DNA of 64,000 nucleotides from Limnobaculum zhutongyuii (GTDB taxonomy: Bacteria; Pseudomonadota; Gammaproteobacteria; Enterobacterales; Enterobacteriaceae): positions 1,798,001 through 1,862,000 of the forward strand of contig NZ_CP034752.1 in the NCBI RefSeq assembly GCF_004295645.1. Reading direction: 5' to 3'. The translations under genes were made by a program, and so were the position numbers. The notes below the pieces were generated by a model that saw only the letters and a list, made by a program, of their open reading frames with translations, did no database searches and was not told the origin of the DNA. Of the stretch, positions 1 through 8,847 are shown one piece after another. Every line of letters starts with the position of its first letter. The first letter of the stretch is position 1.

Positions 1-60
1 AGAGTATTCCGCGAGGTTCCGCAAGCAGGATTATGATAAATAGTGATTTTTCGCATCGTG

Positions 61-1350
61 TTATACCAAAAGTGAGAGGCGGATGGCCAAAGCAATTAAC
101 GTTATCAACAGAACGGGAAACGTCATAATGATACCAACCCGGAAATAATAACCCCAGGTAATGGTGAGATTTTTTTGTGCTAACACATGTAGCCAAAGCA
201 GGGTCGCCAGACTGCCAATTGGTGTAATTTTGGGGCCAAGATCGCAACCGATAACATTGGCATAAATCATCGCCTGTTTTATTACACCTGTTGCAGAGCT
301 GCCTTCAATTGAAAGTGCGCCGACTAACACGGTAGGCATATTATTCATTATTGCTGACATTAACGCGGTTAAAAAACCAGTACCTAGTGTAGCAGCCCAT
401 AATCCCTGTTCGGCTAACAGGTCTAAAATTTGAGAAAGATAATAGGTAAGCCCTGCGTTACGTAAGCCATAAATCACTAAATACATGCCCAGTGAGAAGA
501 TGACTATCTGCCATGGTGCCCCGCGGATCACCTTACCGGTATCAATGATTCGGCTTCGTCGTGCAATAACCCAAAGTGTAATAGCTCCTACTGCGGCGAC
601 CAGACTAACGGGAACGCCTAAGTGATTTAAGCCAAAAAATCCAATCAACAGCAGGGCCAGAATTAACCATCCGGCTTTAAAGGTTTTTCGGTCCCGTATC
701 GCCTGTTCAGGTAATTTTAATCGTTTCATGTCATAACTGGCGGGAATCGACCGGGCAAAAAAACAGTGAAGCATGATTAATGTAGCCAGAATAGCCACAA
801 TATTAACCGGAACCATGATGGCCGCATAATGGCTGAAGCTAATATTGAAGTAGTCAGCTGATACGATATTAACCAGATTTGATACCACCAGAGGTAAACT
901 GGCGGTATCGGCAATAAATCCTGCCGCCATGACAAATGCTAATGTAGCGGCCCGGCTGAACCCTAATGCCAGAAGCATGGCAATGACAATTGGCGTTAGG
1001 ATTAAGGCGGCACCATCGTTAGCGAACAGTGCAGCCACTGCGGCCCCCAACAAAACGATATAGGTAAAAAGCCGCTTACCTTTACCATTTCCCCAACGGG
1101 CAACATGTAATGCCGCCCATTCAAAAAAGCCTGACTCATCCAGCAATAGACTAATAATAATCACTGCGATAAAGGCTGCAGTAGCATTCCAGACAATGTT
1201 CCAGACAACAGGAATATCGTTCAGATGAACCACACCGGTAGCCAAAGCCAGAAGGGCACCAAGAGAGGCACTCCAGCCAATACCTAATCCTCTTGGTTGC
1301 CAGATAACCAGAGTGATGGTGAGAAGAAAAATGCTAAGCGCTAACCACAT
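61..1350 (-). CDS. arsB: Arsenite efflux pump ArsB
   Basis: This 429-residue polytopic inner-membrane protein is the arsenite/antimonite exporter. Its length equals that of enterobacterial ArsB, and hydrophobic segments run through nearly the whole chain, broken by short charged loops such as the basic stretch around residue 210. ArsB works alone as an H+-coupled antiporter or as the channel for the ArsA ATPase. Neither arsA nor arsC is present here. It lies 74 bp downstream of arsR on the same strand, so arsR-arsB probably forms a two-gene operon. The ATG start at 1350 follows an AT-rich leader containing a small dyad. Without arsC, the pair would protect against As(III) rather than arsenate unless a reductase is encoded elsewhere. 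Confidence 0.93.
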   Translation of the reverse strand: MWLALSIFLLTITLVIWQPRGLGIGWSASLGALLALATGVVHLNDIPVVWNIVWNATAAFIAVIIISLLLDESGFFEWAALHVARWGNGKGKRLFTYIVLLGAAVAALFANDGAALILTPIVIAMLLALGFSRAATLAFVMAAGFIADTASLPLVVSNLVNIVSADYFNISFSHYAAIMVPVNIVAILATLIMLHCFFARSIPASYDMKRLKLPEQAIRDRKTFKAGWLILALLLIGFFGLNHLGVPVSLVAAVGAITLWVIARRSRIIDTGKVIRGAPWQIVIFSLGMYLVIYGLRNAGLTYYLSQILDLLAEQGLWAATLGTGFLTALMSAIMNNMPTVLVGALSIEGSSATGVIKQAMIYANVIGCDLGPKITPIGSLATLLWLHVLAQKNLTITWGYYFRVGIIMTFPVLLITLIALAIRLSLLV

Positions 1351-1387
1351 AAAATCTCCATGAATATTATTGGTGTTTTAATTTTTA

Positions 1388-1411
1388 ACATATACGTATA
1401 AACGAATATGT
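1388..1411. promoter_or_regulatory. Dyad between arsR and arsB
   Basis: An ACATAT / ATATGT inverted repeat with a 12-bp AT-rich spacer lies in the 74-bp gap between the arsR stop and the arsB start. On the coding strand it contains ACACATAT, which also occurs in the dyad upstream of arsR. It could be a second ArsR site or just part of the arsB leader; this is inference from sequence only. Confidence 0.3.
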
Positions 1412-1424
1412 GTGAATAAAAAAT

Positions 1425-1766
1425 TTATCGACAGCGGGTCTGTTTACTCTCTGTTAATACTGAATAACGAACGGCTTTTATTTGATTAAGCTCACTGCTA
1501 AAGGCTTGCTCAATAATATTACCTGCCCACAGCGGTATATTGGGTGAAAGGCGATAGTGAATCCATTTACCTTCACGACGATCGAGCAGAATACCTGTTT
1601 CCCTGAGCATGGCTAAATGCCGGGATATCTTAGGTTGAGGTAGCTTAAGGATTTCACATAATTCGCAAACGCAGAGCTCATGGGAATCTTTCAATAGTAA
1701 TACGATGGTCAGACGCGTCTCGTCTGACAACGTTTTAAACAGTTGAAGTGGTGTTAATGATCCCAT
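1425..1766 (-). CDS. arsR: ArsR arsenite-responsive repressor
   Basis: This 113-residue winged-helix repressor belongs to the ArsR/SmtB family. The metalloid-binding motif ELCVCELC is present, with cysteines at residues 32, 34 and 37, the same positions as in E. coli ArsR. Binding of As(III) or Sb(III) to these thiols releases the protein from DNA and derepresses the operon. The recognition helix follows directly (residues about 38-55, PQPKISRHLAML). It is the first gene of the arsR-arsB pair. The start codon at 1766 gives a family-typical N terminus. Confidence 0.93.
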   Translation of the reverse strand: MGSLTPLQLFKTLSDETRLTIVLLLKDSHELCVCELCEILKLPQPKISRHLAMLRETGILLDRREGKWIHYRLSPNIPLWAGNIIEQAFSSELNQIKAVRYSVLTESKQTRCR

Positions 1767-1849
1767 AATGAATCCTGATTAGCTGAAAGTCAGGCATTAT
1801 CATACGACGATAAATGGTAGAGTCAAAATAAATATATCTGTTTTTTCAT

Positions 1850-1873
1850 ATGTGTTTGTTTAATGAAACACAT
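1850..1873. promoter_or_regulatory. Inverted repeat upstream of arsR
   Basis: ATGTGTTT and AAACACAT form a perfect 8-bp dyad with an 8-bp spacer, 84 bp upstream of the arsR start in the gap to the divergent azoreductase-like gene. It is a candidate ArsR operator, but the distance from arsR and the nearby second gene leave its owner uncertain. Confidence 0.35.
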
Positions 1874-1936
1874 CGCAATCTTTAGATTGGAATATGAAAA
1901 AAATTCCTCTTGTCGGAAAACGTAAAAAGGGATATC

Positions 1937-1965
1937 TTAACTACGACAAAATTAGTCGTAGTTAA
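1937..1965. promoter_or_regulatory. Long perfect dyad, likely operator of the azoreductase-Rrf2 unit
   Basis: TTAACTACGAC and GTCGTAGTTAA form a perfect 11-bp inverted repeat around the 7-bp spacer AAAATTA, ending 39 bp before the azoreductase-like ATG. An 11-bp perfect dyad in this position is hard to explain by chance and fits a dimeric repressor. The Rrf2 regulator two genes away is the obvious candidate, by inference. Confidence 0.6.
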
Positions 1966-2004
1966 TCTTCAGCATTCATTTTCAATTAAGCATATGGAAC
2001 ACAA

Positions 2005-2673
2005 ATGAAAATATTACATATTGATGCGAGCTCAAAATTCCACCAGTGGTCTAACTCACGCGCTCTGGGTCGCTATTTTCTTCAGCAATTAAAGAGCAAT
2101 GGTGTTGAGTTTGAAATTGATTATCTCGATGTCACTGAAGACGTTCAGCCTCACGTTTCCGCAGAGTTTGTGCAGGCAACCTATACGCCGAAAGAAGAGC
2201 GGACTGAGAGAATGCACGAGGTATTAGCTTCATCTGATGCCATGTGTCAGCGAGTTATGGATGCTGATGTGCTGGTATGTGCAATGCCAATGTACAACTG
2301 GACCATTCCATCAACGTTTAAGACCTTTATCGACGCTATTACCCGTACTAACGTGACCTATGATTTACTGCCGGATGGTTCTACCGTTGGTAAACTGGGT
2401 GATAAAAAGGTGCTATTTATTACCACTCGCGGTGCTGATTTACGCCAGGGTTCACCTTATAGCCATATGGATGCCATGACGCCGGTACTTAAAGCAGCTT
2501 TTGCCTTCATTGGCGTAGAAGCGCCGCAGTTTGTTGATGCTCAACCGCTGCAATTTACCGTTGCGGAGGCTCGTGAAGCCGCATTAGTTCGTGCTCATAA
2601 TGATCTGGACCAACTGGCCGTGCAATGGGCTACCACGATGGCTAAGTGCAACCAGCCGGAAATGGCGGTATAA
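2005..2673 (+). CDS. AzoR-like FMN-dependent NAD(P)H oxidoreductase
   Basis: This 222-residue protein has the flavodoxin-like fold of the AzoR/MdaB group. It opens with a beta strand and phosphate-binding loop (KILHIDASSK) and has the flavin-binding segment AMPMYNWTIPSTFKTFIDA near residues 93-111, which parallels APMYNF...LKNYFD in E. coli AzoR. Members reduce quinones, azo dyes or nitroaromatics with NAD(P)H in the cytosol. The Rrf2 regulator follows 72 bp downstream on the same strand, so the two are probably co-transcribed and regulated through the dyad at 1937-1965. A quinone or electrophile detoxification role is the best inference; the substrate cannot be read from sequence. Confidence 0.82.
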   Translation: MKILHIDASSKFHQWSNSRALGRYFLQQLKSNGVEFEIDYLDVTEDVQPHVSAEFVQATYTPKEERTERMHEVLASSDAMCQRVMDADVLVCAMPMYNWTIPSTFKTFIDAITRTNVTYDLLPDGSTVGKLGDKKVLFITTRGADLRQGSPYSHMDAMTPVLKAAFAFIGVEAPQFVDAQPLQFTVAEAREAALVRAHNDLDQLAVQWATTMAKCNQPEMAV

Positions 2674-2745
2674 GCAGGACACCCAAAGCGTTCTGCGGTA
2701 GACTTTAGCGCAGCAATAACACTTTTAATTATTCAGGGGGGAGTC

Positions 2746-3267
2746 ATGGCGTTTGTCAGTTCGGGGGTTGAGTATGCACTGCATTGTTTGCTGTATATTA
2801 GCCAGCGTGACGGAATCAAAGAAGCAAACGTGCGTGATTTAGCTGAATTACAGGGGGTTCCCGTCGACTTTTTGGCTAAGATTTTTACTAAGTTAAAAAA
2901 GTCCGGCATTGTGAACTCAACAGAAGGGGCCAGAGGCGGTTTTCATCTGGCTCGTTCACCTGAATCTATCTCGGTCAAGGATGTGGTCGAAGCCGTTGAT
3001 GGCAATAAAGGGTTATTTGAGTGCAAAGAGATACGTGAACGCTGTGCGGTATTTGAACAACCCGCACCTCAGTGGGCAACTGAAGGAGTATGTTCAATTC
3101 ACCGCATTATGTTAGAAGCAGAGCAGGCCATGCGGCAAGTTTTCTCTCAGCACACGCTGGCAACGCTCTCTGCGGCTACCAATAAAAAGGCACCGGCTGA
3201 ATTTAATCAGCAAATATTACAGTGGTTTGAATCCCGACCTTCAAATCATCGCGTTTCATCTGAATGA
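2746..3267 (+). CDS. Rrf2-family transcriptional regulator
   Basis: This is a 173-residue Rrf2 winged-helix protein. The N-terminal helix-turn-helix (residues about 25-70, ending KKSGIVNSTEGARGGFHLAR) carries the family RGGFxLAR wing. Three cysteines at residues 93, 100 and 116 occupy the usual Rrf2 sensory region and could hold an Fe-S cluster or act as thiol redox or electrophile switches. A strong GGGGGAG ribosome-binding site precedes the ATG. Its position after the azoreductase-like gene suggests it senses the stress that the enzyme relieves. IscR and NsrR are related but have other neighbours. Confidence 0.85.
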   Translation: MAFVSSGVEYALHCLLYISQRDGIKEANVRDLAELQGVPVDFLAKIFTKLKKSGIVNSTEGARGGFHLARSPESISVKDVVEAVDGNKGLFECKEIRERCAVFEQPAPQWATEGVCSIHRIMLEAEQAMRQVFSQHTLATLSAATNKKAPAEFNQQILQWFESRPSNHRVSSE

Positions 3268-3305
3268 CTCCTGTCCTTTTCTGATTTTGAATTTTTAAAA
3301 TCGCT

Positions 3306-3335
3306 GCGCTGTGGGAAATTTGCCACAGCGCTTAT
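3306..3335 (+). terminator. Terminator after the Rrf2 gene
   Basis: GCGCTGTGG and CCACAGCGC form a perfect 9-bp GC-rich stem with an 8-nt loop, followed by TTATTTAT. It lies 39 bp after the Rrf2 stop and before amn. The U-tract is imperfect. Confidence 0.6.
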
Positions 3336-3429
3336 TTATCAAAAACTTCCACTGATAAATAAGTTATTCTATTATTATCTCAACCCACTAGTTTAGTGAC
3401 TGTCTCCATTTACCCTTAAAGGAGCTCTC

Positions 3430-4890
3430 TTGAATCAGCAACCATTTAGTACCCGTCTTACTGCTTCTGAAGCCATTGATAAGCTGGAACAACAATATGA
3501 ATCCGCCTTGAGTGCGCTGCGTAGCGCCATTGGTGCCTTTATTGAACAGGGAACCTTGCCGGACCAGAAAGCCAGAGAGAAGGGGTTATTTTCCTATCCT
3601 CAATTGCGGGTTTGTTGGGATGGTAAATTTCAGGAACATTTACGTACCCGTGCTTACGGGCGCTTTGCTCATCCGGGGCAATACACCACGACGATTACCC
3701 GTCCGGATCTGTTTCGCCGCTACCTGACAGAGCAGTTAGGATTGCTGGAACATGATTATGGCGCTATTTTTGAAGTGACACCGTCACAGCAAGAGATACC
3801 TTATCCATTTGTGATCGACGGTTCCGACCTGATGCTGGATCGCACCATGACAGCAGGGATAGTGCAGCACTTTCCCACTACCGACCTGGCTAAAATTGGT
3901 GATGATATTACTGATGGTCTGGCGAGTGCCGGAGATACTTTCCCGTTATCTCACTTTGATGCGCTACGTACCGACTTCTCTTTAGCACGACTTAAACACT
4001 ATACCGGAACGCCGGTTGAACATGTTCAACCTTATGTTCTGTTTACCAACTATAGCCGTTATGTGGATGAATTCATCAGTTGGGCTTGCAAACAGATTCT
4101 TGATCCAACCAGCCCTTATCAGGCGTTGTCCTGTGCAGGTGGCAGCTTTATAACGGCGGAAAACGCCGATCCGGAGAGAACCGCATCAGATCTGGCCTGG
4201 AAAAAGCACCAAATGCCGGCTTACCATCTCATTTCTGCCTCAGGACAGGGAATCACACTGGTTAATATTGGCGTAGGGCCTTCTAATGCCAAGACCATTT
4301 GCGATCATTTAGCGGTACTGCGTCCACACGCCTGGTTAATGATTGGCCACTGTGGTGGATTGCGCGAAAGCCAGCGCATTGGCGATTATGTTTTGGCCCA
4401 TGCCTATCTACGAGATGACCACGTTCTGGATGCGGTGTTACCACCGGATATTCCTATCCCCAGCATTGCTGAAGTCCAGCGCGCCTTATATGACGCCACT
4501 AAAGTGGTGAGTGGAATGCCGGGAGAAGAGGTAAAACTGCGGTTGAGAACCGGTACCGTTGTTACTACCGATGACCGCAACTGGGAACTGCGTTTCTCGG
4601 TATCTGCCAGACGCTTTAACCTGAGCCGTGCGGTTGCGGTGGATATGGAAAGCGCTACTATTGCCGCTCAGGGTTATCGTTTTCGGGTACCTTATGGCAC
4701 GCTGTTATGTGTTTCTGATAAGCCGCTGCACGGGGAAATTAAACTGCCGGGACAGGCAAACCATTTCTACGAAGGGGCAATATCAGAACATCTGCAAATC
4801 GGTATTCGAGCCATAGATTTACTGCGGGCAGAAGGTGATAAGCTCCATTCTCGCAAACTACGTACCTTTAACGAACCGCCATTCCGTTAA
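3430..4890 (+). CDS. amn: AMP nucleosidase
   Basis: Amn hydrolyses AMP to adenine and ribose 5-phosphate in the cytosol and helps to balance adenylate pools. The 486 residues align almost end to end with E. coli Amn (484 residues), including the nucleoside-phosphorylase-like C-terminal half with GVGPSNAKTICDHLAVLRP, MIGHCGGLRESQ and DMESATIAAQGYRF, and the identical tail RTFNEPPFR. The start is a TTG codon at 3430, nine bases after an AAAGGAG-type ribosome-binding site; no upstream ATG in frame fits. A non-ATG start may keep expression low. It stands alone, with a VOC gene 29 bp downstream. Confidence 0.97.
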   Translation: MNQQPFSTRLTASEAIDKLEQQYESALSALRSAIGAFIEQGTLPDQKAREKGLFSYPQLRVCWDGKFQEHLRTRAYGRFAHPGQYTTTITRPDLFRRYLTEQLGLLEHDYGAIFEVTPSQQEIPYPFVIDGSDLMLDRTMTAGIVQHFPTTDLAKIGDDITDGLASAGDTFPLSHFDALRTDFSLARLKHYTGTPVEHVQPYVLFTNYSRYVDEFISWACKQILDPTSPYQALSCAGGSFITAENADPERTASDLAWKKHQMPAYHLISASGQGITLVNIGVGPSNAKTICDHLAVLRPHAWLMIGHCGGLRESQRIGDYVLAHAYLRDDHVLDAVLPPDIPIPSIAEVQRALYDATKVVSGMPGEEVKLRLRTGTVVTTDDRNWELRFSVSARRFNLSRAVAVDMESATIAAQGYRFRVPYGTLLCVSDKPLHGEIKLPGQANHFYEGAISEHLQIGIRAIDLLRAEGDKLHSRKLRTFNEPPFR

Positions 4891-4919
4891 AGCGGCGGTA
4901 AAAAAGTCAGGAGGTTAGA

Positions 4920-5309
4920 ATGTTCTCTTATCTTATGTTGGGCACTAACCATCTCCCTACGGCGATCGCGTTTTACGATCCCCTGATGGAGATTCTGGGT
5001 CATCCTCGAGGTGGCAGCAATGATGAAGGGGCGTCATGGGGTACATTCAGTGACAACCACAGCGTTGGTTTATGCGTCGGTCGTCCGTTTAATCAGGAAA
5101 AAGCCACAATCGGTAACGGCGTAATGGCCGCGTTTAATGCGCCAGATACCCACACCATCGATCGTTTATATGCTGTTGCTGTTGCCAATGGCGGTACCAG
5201 TGAAGGTGCTCCCGGCTTTCGTCCTCAATATGGTGAAGGATTTTACAGCGCATATGTGCGCGATCCTGACGGTAATAAGCTGGCGTTTGTCTATTACGTA
5301 AAAAACTAA
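4920..5309 (+). CDS. VOC-superfamily (glyoxalase/dioxygenase fold) protein
   Basis: This 129-residue protein has the paired beta-alpha-beta-beta-beta modules of the vicinal oxygen chelate superfamily. It shows an N-terminal LMLGTNHLPTAIAFYDPLME module and a C-terminal FYSAYVRDPDGNKLAFVYY module. The final DPDGNKL motif usually holds a metal-ligand region. A strong AGGAGG site precedes the ATG. The gene sits between amn and bglA, 29 bp after amn, so it may be read with amn. Family members include glyoxalases, dioxygenases and resistance proteins; the substrate here is unknown. Confidence 0.8.
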   Translation: MFSYLMLGTNHLPTAIAFYDPLMEILGHPRGGSNDEGASWGTFSDNHSVGLCVGRPFNQEKATIGNGVMAAFNAPDTHTIDRLYAVAVANGGTSEGAPGFRPQYGEGFYSAYVRDPDGNKLAFVYYVKN

Positions 5310-5354
5310 TGATAAGCTTCTGTCAAATACGGCAGAAATGGAGGAGAGAGAGAT

Positions 5355-6791
5355 ATGGCGCAAAATGGATTTCCTGAAGGTTTCTTATGGGGTGGCGCCG
5401 TTGCGGCTCATCAGGTTGAAGGCGGGTGGAATAAGGGTGGAAAGGGCGTGAGTATCGCGGACGTTCTGTCCAAAGGTTCCCATGGCGTTGACCGTGTAAT
5501 GACTGATGGTGTACTGCCCGAATACGTTTACCCTAATCATCTGGGCGTCGATTTCTATTCACGCTATAAAGACGATATCGCTCTGTTTGCCGAAATGGGA
5601 TTCAAATGTTTTCGAACATCCATTGCCTGGACCCGGATATTCCCTAATGGTGATGAGCAAACGCCTAATGAGGCCGGATTGCAGTTTTATGACCATCTGT
5701 TTGACGAACTATTGAAACACCAGATTGAACCGGTCATTACCCTCTCTCATTTTGAAATGCCTTACCATTTGGTGAAAGAATACGGTGGCTGGCATAACCG
5801 AAAAGTGGTTGATTTCTTTGTTCGCTTTAGTGAAGTGGTGATGGAACGCTATAAAAGTAAAGTGAAATACTGGATCACCTTCAATGAAATTAACAATCAA
5901 CGGAACTGGAAATACCCGCTCTTTGGCTACTGTAATTCGGGAGTGATATTTACCGATTATGATAATCCGGAACAGTCGATGTATCAGGTACTTCATCACC
6001 AATTCATTGCCAGCGCTCAGGTGGTTTATCGTGGGCATCAAATAAATCCGGATTTCAAAATTGGCAGCATGATTCATATGATGCCGTTGTATCCGGCAAC
6101 CTGTCGTCCGGAGGATTTGGTTTTTGCTCAGGAAGCGATGAGGCAGAAATACTTATTCAGCGATGTTCAGATGCGTGGAACTTACCCGGCCTATATCCTA
6201 AAAGAATGGGCGCGTAACAATATTACGATTACCACCCAACCCGGTGATGATGAGATCCTGCGCAATGGCTGTGCTGACTATCTTGCCATCAGTTATTACA
6301 TGTCTAATATTGTCTCGCCGGAGTACACCAAGTCTGAAAATGCGTTAACTTTTTTTGAAGGCAGTAAATTAAATCCTTATTTGCAGGCTTCTGAATGGGG
6401 ATGGCAAATTGACCCGGTCGGCCTGCGCTATAGCCTTTCAGAACTGTATGAACGCTATCAGAAACCGCTGTTTATTGTGGAGAATGGTTTTGGTGCCATT
6501 GATGTACAAGAGACAGACGGCAGCGTTAATGATGATTATCGAATTGAATATTTAAAAGCGCATATCGTTGAGATGGAGAAGGCGGTGGCTATTGATGGGG
6601 TAGATTTATTAGGTTATACCCCGTGGGGTTGCATTGACTGTGTCTCATTTACTACCGGTGAATATGCCAAGCGTTATGGATTCATCTATGTTGATATCAA
6701 TGACGACGGTAGCGGTACGCTGGCCCGATCTAAAAAGAAAAGTTTTGACTGGTACAAAAACGTAATCGCCTCCAACGGTGCTCAACGTTAA
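5355..6791 (+). CDS. bglA: 6-phospho-beta-glucosidase
   Basis: This 478-residue GH1 enzyme hydrolyses phosphorylated aryl-beta-glucosides and cellobiose-6-phosphate after PTS uptake. It parallels E. coli BglA (479 residues) throughout. The acid/base glutamate lies in TFNEINNQRNW near residue 177 and the nucleophile glutamate in LFIVENGFG near residue 375. The CVSFTTGEYAKRYGFIYVD and KKSFDWYK regions near the C terminus carry the serine/lysine/tyrosine set that GH1 phosphoglucosidases use to bind the 6-phosphate. A purine-rich GGAGAGAGAG site precedes the ATG. No PTS permease or antiterminator is adjacent, as is also usual for bglA. Confidence 0.95.
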   Translation: MAQNGFPEGFLWGGAVAAHQVEGGWNKGGKGVSIADVLSKGSHGVDRVMTDGVLPEYVYPNHLGVDFYSRYKDDIALFAEMGFKCFRTSIAWTRIFPNGDEQTPNEAGLQFYDHLFDELLKHQIEPVITLSHFEMPYHLVKEYGGWHNRKVVDFFVRFSEVVMERYKSKVKYWITFNEINNQRNWKYPLFGYCNSGVIFTDYDNPEQSMYQVLHHQFIASAQVVYRGHQINPDFKIGSMIHMMPLYPATCRPEDLVFAQEAMRQKYLFSDVQMRGTYPAYILKEWARNNITITTQPGDDEILRNGCADYLAISYYMSNIVSPEYTKSENALTFFEGSKLNPYLQASEWGWQIDPVGLRYSLSELYERYQKPLFIVENGFGAIDVQETDGSVNDDYRIEYLKAHIVEMEKAVAIDGVDLLGYTPWGCIDCVSFTTGEYAKRYGFIYVDINDDGSGTLARSKKKSFDWYKNVIASNGAQR

Positions 6792-6803
6792 TTCAAGGCT
6801 GAA

Positions 6804-6835
6804 CTCAACTATTATCTATAAAGGTAATAGTTGAG
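6804..6835 (+). terminator. Perfect hairpin after bglA
   Basis: CTCAACTATTA and TAATAGTTGAG pair perfectly over 11 bp with a 10-nt loop, 13 bp downstream of the bglA stop. There is no U-tract, so it may stabilise the 3' end or terminate weakly. Confidence 0.45.
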
Positions 6836-6984
6836 CCTCTGGTTAGCTCTCTGTAGTAAATGATTGATGAATTTAATTCATAGGCTCTTGCGTATTTCAC
6901 CCTCTGGTAGCATAAGCTAAACCATTGTAATGTTAGATAATGGTTTGGTGAAAATGGGTAGCACCATCGTCCAGAGAGGCCCTG

Positions 6985-8109
6985 ATGAAACGAGGAGTAA
7001 GCAAAATGTTATTGAGTTTATTGGTACTCCTTGGGCTGTTGGCTGCCGGGAGTTATGCCTATATGCAGCAGCCAAAGTTTGGTCAACGGCCTGTAGGCGC
7101 AGACTTAGTACGGATCAGCCAGTCACCAAATTATGTCAATGGCGCGTTTCAGAATCAGTTGCCAATACCGCCAAGTGATAATGAAGAGAACATGGTAACC
7201 ATCCTGATCAAATATCTGTTCACTAAAAAAGAGCGAGCAGTGCCATCGGTAGCGATACCTTCAGCCAAAACCAACCTGCTAACATTAGATGCAAGTCAGG
7301 ATGTGGTTATCTGGCTGGGACATTCATCCTATTATCTGCAACTGGCGGGTAAACGCATTCTTATCGACCCGGTATTTAGCGTCAATGCTTCCCCGGTTCC
7401 ATTCACCAATCAGGCTTTCGCCGGTACCAGTTTGTACAGCGTAGAGGAGATGCCAGATATTGATTATTTACTGCTCTCCCACGATCATTGGGATCATCTT
7501 GATTACCCAACCATTATTGCCTTGAAAGATAAAGTTAAACGGGTGATTACCGGTTTAGGGGTAGGCAGTAGCTTTAAACGCTGGGGGTATAATCCGCATC
7601 TCATCTATGAAGGTGACTGGAATCAGTCTTTGCAATTGGATGAGAATTTAACTGTCCATATTTTACCCGCCCGCCATTTCTCCGGTCGTGGGTTTATCCG
7701 TAATTCAACCCTATGGGTATCCTTTGCTTTAATTACCGACGGGCAAAAACTATTTTTTAGTGGTGATAGTGGCTATGGTCCTCATTTTGCTGAAATAGGA
7801 CAGCAGTTTAATGGCTTCGATTTAGCTATTTTAGATAGCGGGCAATATGACGATGGATGGCGCTATGTTCATATGATGCCGGAAGACTCTGCACAAGCGG
7901 CGGAAGACCTTCGGGCCAGCGCGCTGTTACCCGCCCATACGGGAAAATTCTCTCTGGCTTATCACGCCTGGGACGATCCGTTTATTCGCGCGTTTAAAGC
8001 CAGCGTAAACAGGAGTTATCGTTTGCTGACGCCGATGATCGGTGAACCAATCCGGCTTGATGATAGAACTCAAATTTTTCACCGTTGGTGGGAAAAGATC
8101 GCTAATTAA
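6985..8109 (+). CDS. Metallo-beta-lactamase-fold hydrolase, membrane-anchored
   Basis: This protein has up to 374 residues. An N-terminal hydrophobic segment (residues about 7-25) acts as a signal or anchor, and an MBL-fold domain follows. The metal motif LLLSHDHWDHLDY gives HxHxDH. Later ligands are in LPARHFSGRG, FFSGDSGYG and LPAHTGKF. This arrangement resembles the RomA/UlaG/NAPE-PLD-like branch, whose members act on phosphodiesters or lactones. The first ATG at 6985 has a GAGAGG upstream, but the ATG at 7006, 8 bases after GAGGAG, gives a cleaner signal sequence and may be the true start. It is monocistronic and ends in a hairpin. The substrate is not inferable. Confidence 0.82.
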   Translation: MKRGVSKMLLSLLVLLGLLAAGSYAYMQQPKFGQRPVGADLVRISQSPNYVNGAFQNQLPIPPSDNEENMVTILIKYLFTKKERAVPSVAIPSAKTNLLTLDASQDVVIWLGHSSYYLQLAGKRILIDPVFSVNASPVPFTNQAFAGTSLYSVEEMPDIDYLLLSHDHWDHLDYPTIIALKDKVKRVITGLGVGSSFKRWGYNPHLIYEGDWNQSLQLDENLTVHILPARHFSGRGFIRNSTLWVSFALITDGQKLFFSGDSGYGPHFAEIGQQFNGFDLAILDSGQYDDGWRYVHMMPEDSAQAAEDLRASALLPAHTGKFSLAYHAWDDPFIRAFKASVNRSYRLLTPMIGEPIRLDDRTQIFHRWWEKIAN

Positions 8110-8121
8110 TAGCATTATTTC

Positions 8122-8168
8122 AAAACGATCTTTATCCCTTAGCGATTGAAGATATAGAGATCGTTTTT
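8122..8168 (+). terminator. Terminator after the MBL-fold gene
   Basis: AAAACGATCT pairs with AGATCGTTTT across a 26-nt loop and runs into TTTTTCC, 13 bp after the stop codon. The loop is long, but the U-tract is good. Confidence 0.6.
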
Positions 8169-8282
8169 CCTTTCTCCTTTACTCAATCTTTTCACTTACT
8201 TTACCTTAAGCGGCATTGAGCATACTGGCCATTACCCGTACTGTTAAATAGCCCAACAGGTGGCGGCAGAGGGAGATAAAAA

Positions 8283-8540
8283 GTGAAAGCAGGATTGAGA
8301 AATTCAATGATTGGCGCCGTTTGTTTATCGATGGTAGGGTGCGCAAATATGGATTCTGATGATGTCACATCTGCCGGGCTTATTATTGGGCTGGTTAGTA
8401 TTGCTGCGGCAGTATTGTTAATGGACAGCGACAGTGATGATGACAGACATCATCATCGAGATAAACCAAGAGACAGAGAGAATTCTTATCAGGGGCATCA
8501 TAAGTGTCGCGATGGGCGTTCTTGTTATAAGCCAAGATAG
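8283..8540 (+). CDS. Small lipoprotein with His/Asp-rich tail
   Basis: This 85-residue protein starts with GTG at 8283, behind a GGGAGA-type site. The N terminus is a type II signal peptide with lipobox LSMVGC, giving a lipidated Cys at residue 20. It is followed by a second short hydrophobic stretch (about residues 32-48) and a very polar tail rich in Asp, His and Arg (DSDSDDDRHHHRDKPRD). Asp2 after the lipid Cys is absent, so outer-membrane sorting would be expected. I do not recognise the family. The acidic/histidine tail could bind divalent metals, but that is speculation. Confidence 0.65.
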   Translation: MKAGLRNSMIGAVCLSMVGCANMDSDDVTSAGLIIGLVSIAAAVLLMDSDSDDDRHHHRDKPRDRENSYQGHHKCRDGRSCYKPR

Positions 8541-8555
8541 CAGGGGATAGATAAC

Positions 8556-8819
8556 TTACTGCCCGGCCTCCCGACAGCCATTGTCCGGTGCAGGGCGAAG
8601 ACCAAAGTATTCCAGTATCCCTGTCCCTGCTCTTTTAGTGTAAAAGCAGCCCGTTTCATCATTACATTCGCCGGTATAAATGGCTAAACGCCAGCGAACT
8701 TCCGGGCTTTCATAACAATATCGTCCGGTACCAATTCTGGCATAACAGATAACGTAAAAGATCATGGCGAAAAGCACAACTAACAGGATCGCAATGATAA
8801 AATTTCTTTTTCTGACCAT
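8556..8819 (-). CDS. Small single-pass membrane protein, unknown
   Basis: This 87-residue protein has one N-terminal transmembrane segment (residues about 6-27) and a roughly 60-residue exported part with five cysteines (YCYES, GECNDETGCFY, NGCREAG), which probably form disulfides in the periplasm. No family is recognised. It is the last gene of a minus-strand group with 8848-9408 and 9484-10293, whose products all begin with a hydrophobic segment. Only 28 bp separate it from the upstream gene, so co-transcription is likely. Confidence 0.6.
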   Translation of the reverse strand: MVRKRNFIIAILLVVLFAMIFYVICYARIGTGRYCYESPEVRWRLAIYTGECNDETGCFYTKRAGTGILEYFGLRPAPDNGCREAGQ

Positions 8820-8847
8820 AAAATGTTCCGGTGATAGTGACGTTAAC

